The notes: generated by a model not told the origin, from the letters alone. DNA of 64,000 nt from Nemopilema nomurai (GCA_003864495.1 ML133366.1:1402871-1466870); one strand, 5' to 3'; positions 20,540 through 32,057 are shown, numbered from the stretch's first letter. A program made the numbers and translations.

Positions 20540-22810
20540 TTTGTAGATGTTAAACTAAATTTCCATGGTTTTTTTGACGATTTGTCCATTGCACGCCATT
20601 CCGTTTTTCTTGGGGTAGCTTCCATCCGCTACAAAAAATTTGCTACCAACGAGCTTGCTTGCTTTCTTTCGAGAATGTTCTGTTACCACTTAATGGATTG
20701 TTTTCCTGTGATGCTAAAAGAGATTTGATTTTATGTCTTTCCTCATTTTAGGTGAGAAGTCGAGCCAAAACTCACGTTGGCGGAAACTGCAGGCACGCCC
20801 CCACCTGGCCCTCTCGCTGGCTTAAAAATGCTGAAAACTTCGTGCCCTCAAAATCGAATCAAAGTAAGTTTGTTTTGTTGCTTGACAATTTTCGTTTTAC
20901 TGGTTTTTTTCTCTCCAGAAACTAGCTTTTGTGCGTGGTTTTTACACCTGGCCGATTGACCTGTTGACCTCCTTCCACCATGCCTCAGGGGCGTTTTTCA
21001 CTCTAAATTGCTCTAAAGAGCTTTATCAATAACAAATATGTTTATGCATAACTGCTGCTTTTTGTGGCCCTTTTCGATTGCGTTTTTGAGCAGACCTCTC
21101 TTCTAATGATCCTTCCCTTGCTTGTAGGGTCATGGCCTGGCGTCCAATGTCATCCACTGTTGCCGTGCTGGGACGTAGAAAGGAAGAGCAAGAGCTCCAT
21201 TTTTTATATACTAGAGAGTACCGTACGAAAAAGTTCAAAATTAATGTGTGTATTTACTTTTCTTGGTGGATGACGATGCCTGGTTTTCGATTTGATGTTT
21301 CCTCATTCTTGCATCATTTCTATGGTGTATGTAGCATTGTTGAGATTACTGAAACTGTATAATTAATTTGGTGCCCATGCTAAGTTTCATTTTGTAAGTT
21401 AGAAACTTCGTGTCACAGTGTTATCTTTCAACTCATAGGACAGTGTAGTGAGTAAACTGAGCTAGAAGCTTTTTAATAGATTGGTCGAGAACTTGGGTTG
21501 GCCAAGGGGTCGCTTTTCGGCATGACAGAGCCTCAGAAGGCATTTAAACAAAGATCGATAGCTGTAAAGAGGTTTTTCAGTTTTTGTCTATAAAAATAAC
21601 TAGGATCGGCAGTCATTCTCCACTATATACTTTGCAAGAACTAAAAGGCAGGCTTCGCACAGTCGAATTTAACGGATTTCGAAGTTTCGCCAGTCGTAAA
21701 TTGTTCAAATAGAGTCGGAGCCGATTCAGGGGCAGCATAGGAATCAATTTAGACAACGAAAAGGTCTACATACGAAGCAGTTAGCTTGCTTCACTGCAGG
21801 TTGATCAGCTAAAAGAAAGATATTTTTCTTGCGGTCAACTGTTCTTTGATGGAGAATTGACAGTGTAACCCTCAAACGATTTTAAGCTTAAACCGCCCTC
21901 AATTTCCAAAACTATGAGAAAGACAGCGGTCCTGTAATCTACCCCCAGTATTTTTCCAAAACGACGAGTAAAACGGCCAATTAAGCAAGTTTTTCGTGTC
22001 ACCTTTTTTGGACTTGGCAAGTAGGAAGGTGTCATGTCGTGTTGTTTGTTTCATGCGGAGGTCGCTTGGCCCCATGACTCGCTGGAAAAAGGTTCCTTGG
22101 AGGGTGTTAACATTAACAAGTTGTCAAGTTGATTGATTGCCGCCTCTGGACACTGTCAAACTGCAATGGGACGTGCACTCGATCTTGCATGTGCATGTAA
22201 CCAAAGTCCGCCAAGAATTGAATAATTTCGACTCTACATTTCAACTTGGTTTTGAAACAATTTACCGCTTTTTGGCTCAAAGTTAAAAAAACATACAGCG
22301 ATGAGGCCTACCAGCAAGACACTCGGAATAATTTACGCTTGAAATGATACTAGGCAAAGTAAGCGCCCCTACCTAGCGTGCTCACCCAAAAAATTACTGA
22401 AAAGGATATTTAAATGAAATCAATGACTCTGCGTGGTTGAATTTTAAACTCACGATAGACCATGTAATTCAAATAAAATATATTCAAGTAAAATTTTGAA
22501 GACAACTTTCACCATTGATAAAACAATATTTGGTAAAACAGAAGACTAGCCCCAAAAACCCCGCTACACTGGCTCAACTCCTTCTGTGGGAAAAGAATTG
22601 CCCCTTAAAACTACCCCAAAACAAATTAGGCATTTTAGCCTTGGCAAGACAAGAGCCTCGCATGGACAGCAAAAATGACGTAATGCACAGCCACGCACCG
22701 CATACTTGAAACGAAAGTTGTCAACGAAAAATGACTCACCATCCTTCGCGTGCATCACTCGCACTCATGTGACAATCGCTAGGACGGGGGAGCCTCAACC
22801 CTTTATCTTT
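20540..22810 (+). repeat. LCR repeat copy I (unidentified spliced-looking repeat)
   Basis: Shares long stretches with copies II and III. Landmarks are the AAACTAAATTTCCATGG region at 20555; the acceptor-like TTCCTCATTTTAG at 20750 with exon-2-like sequence to ATCAAA|GTAAGT near 20867; and the acceptor-like CCCTTGCTTGTAG at 21127 with GGTCATGGCCTGGCGTCCAA. A 3' part from 21360 to 22550 is shared with copy III (for example GGTCGCTTTTCGGCATGACA and GGAGCCGATT), and the T-block closes it. No reading frame is conserved between copies despite clear DNA similarity. Confidence 0.7.
22515..22810 (-). repeat. T-block ending LCR copy I
   Basis: From CTAGCCCCAAAAACCCCG at 22549 to CAACCCTTTATCTTTT at 22810. 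The last 105 bp (TGAAACGAAAGTTGTCAACG onward) recur almost unchanged at 25966-26072 at the end of copy II, as a direct repeat. Read on the minus strand it has an open frame (DGESFFVDNFRFKYAVRGCA...) that is broken by a stop in the 20001 copy, so coding is doubtful. Confidence 0.65.
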
Positions 22811-23240
22811 TCTGCACGCTGAACGCCGATCGTCCTCCTTCTTCGAGCTCTAGCTCCCGAACGGTTACGGAGGCGTTCCCCCTTTCCTAGCGGTAGGATT
22901 CGCTCGGGGTGTCTCTGTCTGTGCGCCTGTTTTTCTCCCCAAAATTTGCAAGCGTTTTCTCGAAATTCGCCGTGTTTCTGCTTCGATTCGCCATTTCCAG
23001 GCCAAGGGGAGAAAATTTTCTTGCCCTCGATCGGCCGAACTTGCCCCGGTCACGTGCCTCGCTTTGCTGCCCTCCATTGTTTGGGGACAAAAGAGAGTCC
23101 TCTTCCACCAATCGAAATGCAAGTTGCTGACGTGACTGACGCGTCGCAGCAGAGCAGCAAGGCGTAGATCGGTAGTAGAGAACAACAGCGTGCTCTGGAC
23201 GGGGCAGGGGTCATTTCGTGCTTGCTACCCATGGGGTTTG
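22800..23240 (+). promoter_or_regulatory. GC/CpG-rich head of LCR copy II, promoter-like
   Basis: This stretch is clearly richer in G+C and CpG than its surroundings (for example GAACGCCGATCGTCC and CTCGATCGGCCGAACTTGCC). It is shared, in the opposite orientation, with copy IV at about 41480-41810 (GCGTTTTCTCGAAATTCGC in both) and lies just upstream of the exon-1-like block. A CpG-rich start upstream of conserved splice-like sites suggests a promoter. No TATA box was assigned. Confidence 0.35.
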
Positions 23241-24205
23241 GACGTGCTCATTATTACCGGAGCTGCCTTTCATTGCGTTTTGGGGATTTCGCCGTGGAAA
23301 GCTGCCTTACAGTAAGTATTTTTCGCTTCTCCTTTCGATCTGATGATTTTCTCGATGTTAAACTAAATTTCCGTGCTTTTTTGTCGTTTTTGCAATGCAC
23401 CCCACGCTGGGGCAGCTTCCATTCGTTTCAAAAAATTCGCTACCCACGAGCTCACTTGCTTTCGAGGATGTTTACTTAATGCTGAATTGATTGCTTACTT
23501 AAAATGGTGCTAAGAGAGATTTGATTTGTTTGCTTTTTCCTCATTTTAGGTGAGAAATCGAGCCGAAACTCTAGATGGCAGAAGAAAAATCCACGAGAAA
23601 CTTCAAGCACACCCCCACCTGGCTCTCTCGCTGGCTACGAAATGCTGAAAACTTTGTCGTGCCCTCTAGAACGAATCAAAGTAAGTTTATTTTGTTGCAT
23701 TATGATCGCCGTTTTCTGGTTTTTTTCTCTCGAGAAACTAGCTTTTGTGCGTGGTTTTTGCACCTGGCCGTTGACCTGTTGAACTCCTTCCGCCATGCCC
23801 CGAGGGCGTCTGTCACTCTAAATTGCTCCAAATACCTAGATAGCTTGCTTTCAGGGAAATTTCTGATAATCAATCGATTAACTTCTTTAATGATGTTACG
23901 GGAGGTTTGAGTTTTTGCATTTTTTCCTTTTTTAGAGAGAAATCGAGCCGAAACTCACGGTACCAGCAACGTGGGGAACGGCAGGTACGCCCTCTCGCTG
24001 ACTTCAAAATGCTGAAAACTTCGTGCCCTCTAAATCGAATCAAAGTAAGTTTGTTGTGTTTCTTCAAGTTTGTCGTTTTCGTTGTTTTTCTGGTTCTTTT
24101 TTCGAAGAATTGGGTTTTGTGTTAGATTTTCGCACCTGGTTAACTGACCTGTTGACCCCTTCCGCTATACCTCGAGGGCGTTTTTCACTCTAAATTGCTC
24201 TAAAT

Positions 24206-25379
24206 AGCTTTAGCTGTTATCAGAGCGAGCTATTGAGATGCAAAGAGACATATATATGTGTTTTATAGACTACACGAAGGCATTTGATAAGGTGCAGCAC
24301 GAAGAACTATTAAAGCTGCTACAAAATTTAGATCTTGATGGAAAGGATATCCGTCTGATCAGAAATTTGTACTGGGAACAAACGGCATGTATGAGAGTAG
24401 AAAATGAAATAAGCGAGTTTACCCAAATTCGCAGAGGGGTACGGCAAGGATGTGTATTTTCGCCGGATTTTTTCAACCTGTACAGTGAAATAATTCTAAG
24501 AGAATTAGACGGCATGCAGGGTTTTGTCATTGGAGGCCATAACATGAACAACTTGCGTTATGCGGATGACACAGTGCTGATTTCTGATTCGGAGGAAACG
24601 TTGCAGGAACTACTTGACAAAGTAGTAGAAGAAAGCAAAAAGAGAGGTTTAACGATCAACTGCGAAAAGACTGAATGTATGGTTGTTAGTAAAAAGACAG
24701 CACAACCACAATGTACTTTACAAATTGGAGACCAGAGAATCCAGCAGGTTGCAAAGTTTAACTACCTAGGAAGTATGATAACAGCGGATGGAAAATGTGA
24801 TTCAGGAATTAAAAGAAGAATAGGGATGGCAAAGGATGCATTTCAGAAACTAGGAAAGATACTTAAAGATCGGAAGATGTCTATAGACACCAAAATGAGA
24901 GTGCTGGATTGCTATGTGAAATCCATCCTTACATATGGCAGCGAATGTTGGACTATCTCAACTCAAATGGAAGGCAGACTAGAGGCGGTGGAAATGTTGT
25001 TCTTTAGGCGAATGTTCAGAATATCTTGGACAGACCATGTTTCAAACAATGAAGTGTTAAGAAGAGCAGGAAAGGGAAGGACCCTGATGCAATCCATCAG
25101 AAAGAGGCAGCTTCAATTCTTTGGGCATATAATGAGGAAGGAAGGTCTAGAAAACCTGACTCTAACAGATAAGGTGGAAGGCAAAAGAAGCAGGGGCAGA
25201 CAGCGACTGACCTACTTGGGCAGTCTAAGCAAATGGATGGCAGTTCAACTGCCAGAAAGGGAAAGATCAAAAGTGTCGGAGCGAGAGTTACTGAAAACAA
25301 CAAGAGACAGGAAGCTGTGGAGAGCCATGATCGCCTACGTTCTCAACGAACACGGCACATAGAGAGAGAGAGCTTTAGC
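24206..25379 (+). mobile_element. RTE-clade LINE, 5'-truncated, with 9-bp target duplication
   Basis: AGCTTTAGC occurs at 24206-24214 and again at 25371-25379, flanking the LINE at 24215-25370. LCR copies I and III show the uninterrupted site (TAAATAGCTTTAGCAATAAC at 28859). The 3' end is an (AG)n tract directly after the stop codon, with no poly(A), consistent with RTE elements, which end in short simple repeats. The insertion is thus dated after the LCR duplication. Confidence 0.9.
24215..25362 (+). CDS. RTE-type reverse transcriptase, C-terminal part (intact frame)
   Basis: Reverse transcriptase of a non-LTR retrotransposon; the endonuclease and N-terminal part are lost by 5' truncation. 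The frame is open from the truncation point (LSERAIEMQRDIYMCFIDYT; first ATG 24238) to the TAG at 25360. Motif A is CFIDYTKAFDKVQH; motif B is RRGVRQGCVFSPDFFNLYSE; motif C is LRYADDTVLISDSEETLQE with the YADD catalytic pair. The thumb and C-terminal part reads KFNYLGSMITADGKCDSGIK, SILTYGSECWTISTQMEGRL and RKRQLQFFGHIMRKEGLENL with GKRSRGRQR, the pattern of the BovB-like RTE group. No stop or frameshift in 382 codons suggests a fairly recent insertion. It was probably dead on arrival because it lacks its 5' half. Confidence 0.9.
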
Positions 25380-26089
25380 GATAAACAACATGTTTTATGA
25401 ATTCTATAATCAGTAACTGCCGTTGTTTTTTGGTCTTTTAGATTGCGTTTTTAAGCGGATCTCTCTTCTAATGAGTTTTCCTTGCTTGCAGGGTCATGGC
25501 GTGGCGTCAAACCGTGCTGGGACGAAGAAAGGAAGAGCAAGAGCTCCGTTTTTAATAGACGAGAAACTACCGTACGAACTTTAAAAGCCCTACGTGTTTA
25601 TGTTGTATGTATTTAACTTTCTTGGTGGATGACGATGCATGGTTTTCGATTTGAAGTTTCCTTATTCTCGCATTGTTCCTTCAGTGTTGGTAGCATTGTT
25701 TGGATTACTGCATCTCTAGAATTAATTTGGTGCCTATTGGTGACAATAGTCAGTTTAGGGCCGCAGCAAAGTCATTTTCTGTCTCTGCTAAGTTTCTTTA
25801 AATTACTCGAAACGCAAAGGACAGCGTAGCGAGCTAAAAGAGCAAAAACCATTTCAATAGGACGGTTGAAAGAGTGGCAGAATTTTCGAGAAAGCCCGAG
25901 AGAAGATAAAAATAACTACAGGGCAATTTTCTGTTGTGATGGCGAAGGTTGCAACGCACCGCACACTTGAAACGAAAGTTGTCAACGACAAAATGACTCG
26001 CCATCCTTCGCGTGCATCACTCGCACTCATGTGACAATCGCTAGGACGGGGGAGCCTCATCCCTTTATCTTTTGCGAACCCCGTTTTAA

Positions 26090-26497
26090 CGATCATGAGC
26101 CTCACCTTCAGCATTGCAAGCACAAGCACCTTCTACATCACAGGCATAGTCAAGCTGGGCATAGTCAAGCTGTCGTTGGAGGAAAACCCTGAAGCTCCAT
26201 CACCATATGGTTTTGGTTGGGAAGTCGATGCCGATGGTGCGCTGGAACTAGTATGGATGACGCAAAAGCTAGCATTAGATTTTATTCTAGATCTCGTTTC
26301 GTGCGGCTACAAGAAGAAAAACTGCCGAACGGAACACTTTGTATGCGTTTCCCTTGGGCTCAAGAGCAAAGATGTTTGAGGGTGCTCAAACTGTGACAAT
26401 AAAAAAGAGGAGGATGATACTGATGAGGATGGCTTCGAAGAGGTATCCGAAGACGATGAATGCGAAAATTGGACGAATAATTTTATCGTATCATAAG
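26090..26497 (+). pseudogene. C-terminal fragment of a GCDTTS-family repeat ORF
   Basis: The frame 26095-26379 reads SLEENPEAPSPYGFGWEVDA, LELVWMT and FILDLVSCGYKKKNCRTEHF. After a TGA it continues GCSNCDNKKEEDDTDEDGFE and an acidic end. Family members have P-GxGW, a Cys-rich CxC-C-CxC tail and an acidic C-terminus, all recognisable here in worn form. A 15-bp duplication (GGCATAGTCAAGCTG twice at 26142-26171) disturbs the start. It abuts the end of LCR copy II. Confidence 0.55.
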
Positions 26498-27780
26498 TAA
26501 AAAATGCTTGCAAGCAGACACTTCCTGACTTGCTGTCTGATAGGTTAACCCCGTTTTGGAAATAAATCAAATCTTCTTCTGACTAGAAATTTCTAAAAGG
26601 CAGACAAGTAGATTCCGCAGGTAGGCTTTACAGTATATGTCGAAATTATTTGCCTTTTAAATTTGTAATATTGTTTAAACGGTGAAGAAGGCTCCTTACC
26701 CTCACAATTTTCTTAAAACGGAATGATCCTTTTGCAAAACCTTCAATTTGCCTCCCCCCCCACCTTCCGTTCCAACGGAGCATCTAGTACATACGAGCAA
26801 AATATTTTTGAAAAAACATAAACTTCATTATGATATGCCAAAGATATTTAGGGTTTGTTAAATTGTGTTAAATGTACCAAAAGAATTACCTTCTTTTTCC
26901 CTCGTGCCTTTATGATCAAGTTTTCTAGATTTTCCACCCCCTATTTCCCATTAAAAGATTCTTTCAGAACGTTGGAAATACGGAAGTAACATCAGCTGAG
27001 AACATTGATACATGTCATATCTCTCGAGAACTCGTGCACTAGCCCCCTCACCCTTTCAACAAGTTCAATCCCCCAAATTTTCCTTGCAGGCAACTTTTCT
27101 GCATTTATATCAGAAAATCACTAAATAGCGTTTTTCTTGGAAATAAGAGCGCCTATGAGACTTGTCAGAACCTGCTCGAGAAGTCTGAGATATAAAACAA
27201 AATGGCGCCCTCGGAAGAAAATAGGCCTAAAAAAGCGTTGACAAAACTTTGATTGGATGACCCACTGAAGCAGTTTGGCGGTGTCCAACCGGTAAAATGA
27301 TCATGTGCAAGGTATAAGGTATGTTTTAAACCAAAAATTAAATTGACCGCAAAAATTGCCAGTGTACAGGTGTTTTTGACCCCGTAGCGCCCTGACTAAG
27401 TAGGGTATCAAGAGTAATGTAAAGCAGGCCTGGCTCTAAGAAAGATATGAAATGGTATTGATAAATTCTATCGATAAATAAAACTTTGGAACTGATTTGT
27501 AAACATCGTTGAAGTTTAGATAATTCCAAGGCTGTTATGTCAAGTTTTGCTTTGCAGGTAAGGCCTGGTAAAGCAATAAGTTATTTTATCAAAAGCAGCA
27601 CTTTGTACTTTTTGTGTGCCAAGGTTTGATTCTAAGTCACTTTATGAAATCCTAAGGACACCTTTAGATAAATTTTACAGCACATATTGCACAATATTGT
27701 TTTGATGGTTTTGGATTTCTGTTTTTGGTTGGATAATTTTGTGAGATTCCCTGAAGGCAGCCATCTTGATTCCTTGAAAG
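26498..27780. other. No gene recognised
   Basis: Contains C-rich tracts (CCTCCCCCCCCACC at 26751), GATATAAAAC with ATGGCGCCCTCG shortly after (27189-27213, a possible but unsupported promoter and start), and otherwise no motif. Confidence 0.4.
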
Positions 27781-28140
27781 ATGGTAAATGTGGAGGCGCG
27801 CGTCCCAGTCCCAGTTGATCAAACAGAAGGCTACACTTGTTTGTGCTGCTACACTCGTTGGCCTACTGAGGATGGTTTGGTTGGTTACCACATGGCTTTG
27901 AAGCTTAATAGAAACCAGAGATGGTTGCCAGCTAAAAACAGATTGGCTGTAGGACATGGCATAGTGGTGAATTTTTCTGGGAACCACAAAAACTACTACA
28001 AGGAGAGCACAGAACATCCGAATATGGGTGCTGGCCCAAGAACACAAGCAGCAAGAAACGTTCGAAATGTCAACCAGGAGATAGATGACACTGAAAATCA
28101 CTTTTCTAAAGTGGAGGGGGCAAGAAAAAAAAGCGATTGA
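27781..28140 (+). CDS. 119-codon ORF, possible HUH-Rep-like N-terminal fragment
   Basis: Not securely recognised. It has CLCCYTRWPTEDGLVGYHMA (a C-x2-C pair, then GYHMA), LKLNRNQRWLPAKNRL and VVNFSGNHKNYYKE, ending in a Lys-rich tail. I recall invertebrate repeat ORFs in which the equivalent of GYHMA is HYHMA, an HUH-type metal-binding pair, followed by NYY and a YxxK motif as in rolling-circle Rep endonucleases. Here the first His is Gly and the sequence jumps from NYYKE to STEHPNMG without a YxxK, so the nuclease would be inactive. The reading frame is intact from ATG to TGA. LCR copy III begins about 50 bp downstream. The family call is from memory only. Confidence 0.3.
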   Translation: MVNVEARVPVPVDQTEGYTCLCCYTRWPTEDGLVGYHMALKLNRNQRWLPAKNRLAVGHGIVVNFSGNHKNYYKESTEHPNMGAGPRTQAARNVRNVNQEIDDTENHFSKVEGARKKSD

Positions 28141-28189
28141 CGAATGATGAAAATAGAGAATGGTAATAAGTAGAGACACACACCACAGT

Positions 28190-30480
28190 AGAGTTGATGA
28201 GTACAGAACAACGTGCTCGGGTCAGGGCAGGGGTCATTTCGTGCTCGCTACCCGTGGAGTTTGGATGTGTTCATTACCGGAGCTGCCTTTCATTGCGTTT
28301 TGTGGGATTTTGCCATGGAAAGCTACCCTACAGAAAGTAATTTTTGTTTCTCCTTTCGATCTGATGATATTCCTGATGTTAAACTAAATTTCCGTACTTT
28401 TTTGTCGATCTTTCCAATGCACAGCACACAGTTTTTCTTGCAGTAGCTTCCATCCACCACGAAAAATTTGCCACCCACGAGCTTCCTTGCTTTCGAGAAT
28501 GTTCTATTACTACTCAATTGACTGCTTACTTAAAATGATGCTCAAAGAGATTTGATTTTTAAGCTTATTCCTCATTTTAGGTGAGAAATGGAGCCGAAAC
28601 TCACGGTAGCAACAGCAAAATTCGTGAGGAACAGCAGGCAGGCCCCCGCCTGGCCCTTTCGCTGCCTTCAAAATGCTGAAAACTTTGTGCCCTCCAGAAC
28701 GAATCAAATTAAGTTTGTCTTGTTGCTTTACGATCGCCGTTTTTCTGTTTTTTTCTCTAGAGAAACAAGCTTTTGTGCTAAATTTTCGCATCTGGTCGAT
28801 TGACCTGTTGACCTCCTTCCACCTTGCCTCGGGGGCGTTTTTCACTCTAAATTGCTCTAAATAGCTTTAGCAATAACCAATTTGTTATATGCATTCTAAA
28901 ATCAGTAACTGCTGTTGTTTTGTGGCACCTTTCCATTGCGTTTTCAAGCGGACCTCTTTTAATTAGTTTTGCTTGCTTGCAGTGTCATGGCGTGGTGTCA
29001 AATGTTATCCACTGTTGCAGTGCTTGGACGAAGAGAATGAAGAGCAAGAACTCCCATTTTAATAGACGAGAAACTACCGTACGAACTTTAAAAACCCTAC
29101 GTTTGTGTGCTGTATGTATTTAATTTTCTTGGTCAATGACGATGCATGATTTATCGATTTGACATTCCTCATTCTGGCGCTTTTTCCTTTATGTTATTGA
29201 GATGACTGAAAATTTAGAATTAATTTGATGCCTATTTGGTAGCAATAGTGAGTTTTGAGGCAGTTTCTATGTGTGCTAAGTTTTATTTTGCCAGTTAGAG
29301 AGTTCGTGTCATGGTGTTATTACTTTCCATTACCAACAACTCATAGGACGCGTGTCCAACAACTTGTAGCGAGTAAACTGAGCTGGAAGCTTTTTAATGG
29401 GACGTTCGAAAACAGGAGAATTATCGAGAAAATCCGAGAAAAGATGAAAATTTTCGCAGGGCTCTTATTATGTTTGTGTGTTGGTCAAGGGGTCGCTTTT
29501 CGGCATGGCGGAGCCCTTGAAGGTGTTTAAACAAAAATCAAAAATTGATAGCGGTAAGAAGGTTTTTAAGTTGTTTGTCCATAAAGAGAGCTAGGATCCA
29601 CTATATACTTTGCAAGAACTAAAGGGCAAGCTTCCCCCGGTCAAATTTAACGGATTTCGAAGTTCCATCACTTCAAATAGAGTCGGAGCCGATTTAGGAA
29701 AAAATAGGAATGAATTTAGACGACGAAAAGTTCTTTAAACGTAGGTTTTTTTAGCTTGCTTCACTGGGGGTTGATTAGCTAAAAAATGGAGATTTTTCTG
29801 GAGATCAAATGTTCTTCAATGGAGAATTAACAGGGCATCCCTCAAGCGATTTTAAACTTAAACCGCCCTCAATTTCGAAAACTATGAGAAAGACAGCGGC
29901 CGTGTAACCTAAACGATGAGTAAAGCGGCCAATGAAGCAAGTTTTTTGTATCAGCTTTTCCGGACTTAGCAAGTAGGAAGGTGTCATGTCGTGTTTTTTT
30001 GTCGCTTGGCACCATGACTCACTGGTAAAAGGTTCCTAGGAGGGTGTTTATTTTAGCGAATTGTCAAGTTGATTGATTGCCGTCATTAGACACCATCAAA
30101 CTGCAATGGGACGTGCACTCGATCTTGCTTTTTGGAAGTAACCCAAGTCCATATAATAGGGAGGGAAATCTTTTCTCAATCAAAAATGCCAGCAATTGAA
30201 ATACAAGTGCAAGTGCAAAAAGCCAATATTTGAGCGTATTGCAAAATTTAGTTACCATGCATACAGCTAATTAGATAATACATACATCAAAAGTAGATTT
30301 ACATGAAAACAGGAAGCTTGGGAAACCTTTGTAACATGGTTAAAATAATTTGATATTTAGGCTCACAATAGACTATGTCACTCAAATAGAACATATTCCA
30401 GTAAAATTTTCAAGACAACTTTCACCATGGATAAACAATAAATTGGTAAAACAGATGACTAGCCCCCAAAGTGCCAGTCC
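28190..30480 (+). repeat. LCR repeat copy III
   Basis: Starts at TGAGTACAGAACAACGTGCT (matching 23180) and lacks the GC-rich head. The exon-1 donor is mutated (CTACAGAAAGTAAT). The exon-2 acceptor TTCCTCATTTTAG is kept (28567-28579), its donor is mutated to ATCAAA|TTAAGT, and the exon-3 acceptor TTGCTTGCAG is kept (28973-28982). The 3' half (29225-30475) parallels copy I (21360-22550), including GGTCGCTTTTCGGCATG and GAAAGACAGCGG. It stops at CTAGCCCCCAAA, the T-block edge. Confidence 0.7.
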
Positions 30481-30839
30481 ATCCGAAAACAGCCTTTACC
30501 CACCTCCATTTACCCATTTTTCCTGACCTCTGTCTATACTATTAAATTTATAACAATGATAAACTATTGTTTTCTCTATACTAAGACTATTCTAAAGCAA
30601 TTTTTACCTTAGACTTCCAATATATACGAGTAAACGCTGATATAACAGAGCGTACATTTCCAGCGCCCAAAGACAATCCCGCACAAAAATGGTTGAGACT
30701 TTTCAAGGAAAGCTTATATTTTTAGTTTCCTGTCGAAAATAAATCCCCCCAATTCAATTTTGAAGGCATGATTTTTAAGGAAAAATAATAGAACAACAAA
30801 TCCAAGATTGATTCGGGGGGGGGGGGAAGGAGGGGTTCA

Positions 30840-31745
30840 AAGTTGTAGGGGCGACATGAAGTAGAAAGTTGCAGAAATTGCATTTTGTCTCAACAATTTT
30901 GTCCGGGATTCTAGATGGCGGTTAGAACCACAAGCATGGGAGGTTAATAGTGAACCATCAGGACACTTTTGATTGATTGCCCTTACAGAAGCACCACCTG
31001 TACTCACTGGAATCCGAGCCATCTTGGGACTTTTGTCACTGTGGAACATCCTTGAGCCTCGACCCCTTGTCCAAGGCCGCCCCCTGAATTTTTGAAAGTT
31101 TCCAATTGCCAAAACATTTTCTGAAGCAGCGACAAAGGCAGGGTCCAATTTTATTGCAGCTGAACCTAAATCATCACCATAAGCCGAATTTCCCTTGCAT
31201 TTCTTTAAAGATTTCTTAGCCTGCGCAAACAAGTTTTCCTTTTTTTCAAAATTTATTCCAGACAGAATCAACATTTTTTTAGGCTTACTTATAATTGCAC
31301 TACTTAGAAGCTCAAAACAAAGGATTTTTTCCGGTAACTTAATCCCTTTTCAGAATACGTTATATTTTTGTTCAAAATCAAGAATAAAGTCACTTATCCT
31401 CTGGTCAGCAACTCTGGTACAATTTTTAAACTCTTTATAATTTTCTAGGCTATCCTCCATATCATCTTTATCAAGCGTTTTCTCCATGAATTTAAGCAAA
31501 GTGCTTAAACAATCTTCCTTTTTCAAATCATCGAGTGGAACACTTTCCATCAGCTGCGCCTGCACTGACTCATTTCCAGGAAGCCAAAGGGCAACAGCAA
31601 TACCCATTTTCTTTTTCTCCAAATCTGTTATTTCACTCCACATTTGAACTTCCACCATCCATCGCTCAAACGTCTTTTTACTGCTGTTGAACACATGTGG
31701 GTTTAATTGCATGATGGCTATGATAGCTGACAGTGCGTGATTTAG
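30840..31745 (-). pseudogene. LTR-retrotransposon gag-like ORF
   Basis: On the minus strand the frame reads MQLNPHVFNSSKKTFERWMV and EVQMWSEITDLEKKKMGIAV with ALWLPGN, then YKEFKNCTRVADQRISDFIL. A shift near 31350 leads to KLPEKILCFELLSS, MLILSGINFEKKENLFAQAK and a Gly/Arg-rich stretch, RGRPWTRGRGSR. A worn zinc knuckle follows, CPDGSLLTSHACGSNRHLES. This order (capsid-like helices, Arg/Gly spacer, knuckle) matches gag of Copia-type elements I recall from cnidarians. No protease, integrase or RT follows, so it is a fragment. A G-rich run (30817-30831) marks the lower edge. Confidence 0.55.
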
Positions 31746-32057
31746 GCCTAGGACCTGACCTGTCCCGAAACGTAAAATAGGGAAGAAAGAAAAGACAGTC
31801 CAGTAGAAACGACACAAAAATAAGGGAGCATGGCACAAAAAACGCTGATATAACTCTCCTTAAATCTTTTCCCCTCTGCTACCACTTAAACCTGTCTCTT
31901 TCTACATATACGCAACGTGCATGCTTCGCTAGTCATCACTACTTTACTCTCTCATAACAACAACAACATAACACATCATTTGATTGCAATTTTTCTAACT
32001 GATGTATCATGATCTGAGAAAGCTATATGTTGAATGTATCAAACTATGATTTTTTAG

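Larger units (their letters stand above)
22811..26072 (+). repeat. LCR repeat copy II, with LINE insertion and partial internal duplication
   Basis: Begins directly after the T-block of copy I, so copies I and II are tandem. It has the GC-rich head (to 23220), an exon-1-like stretch ending CTTACA|GTAAGT at 23312, and an exon-2-like stretch (23550-23683, TTTTAG to CAAA|GTAAGT). A second version of that exon region (23936-24048) shows a 385-bp partial duplication. The exon-3-like start after CTTGCTTGCAG at 25492 and the end T-block (25940-26072) follow. The RTE LINE at 24215-25370 interrupts it. Without the LINE the copy is about 2.1 kb. Confidence 0.7.

Noticed and set aside
22865..23185. Overlapping open frames on both strands in the GC-rich head of LCR copy II
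   Set aside because: The region is stop-poor because it is GC-rich; frames exist on both strands and are not kept in copy IV.
27189..27230. TATA box plus start codon (GATATAAAAC...ATGGCGCCC)
   Set aside because: The frame stops after about 16 codons and no exon continuation was found.
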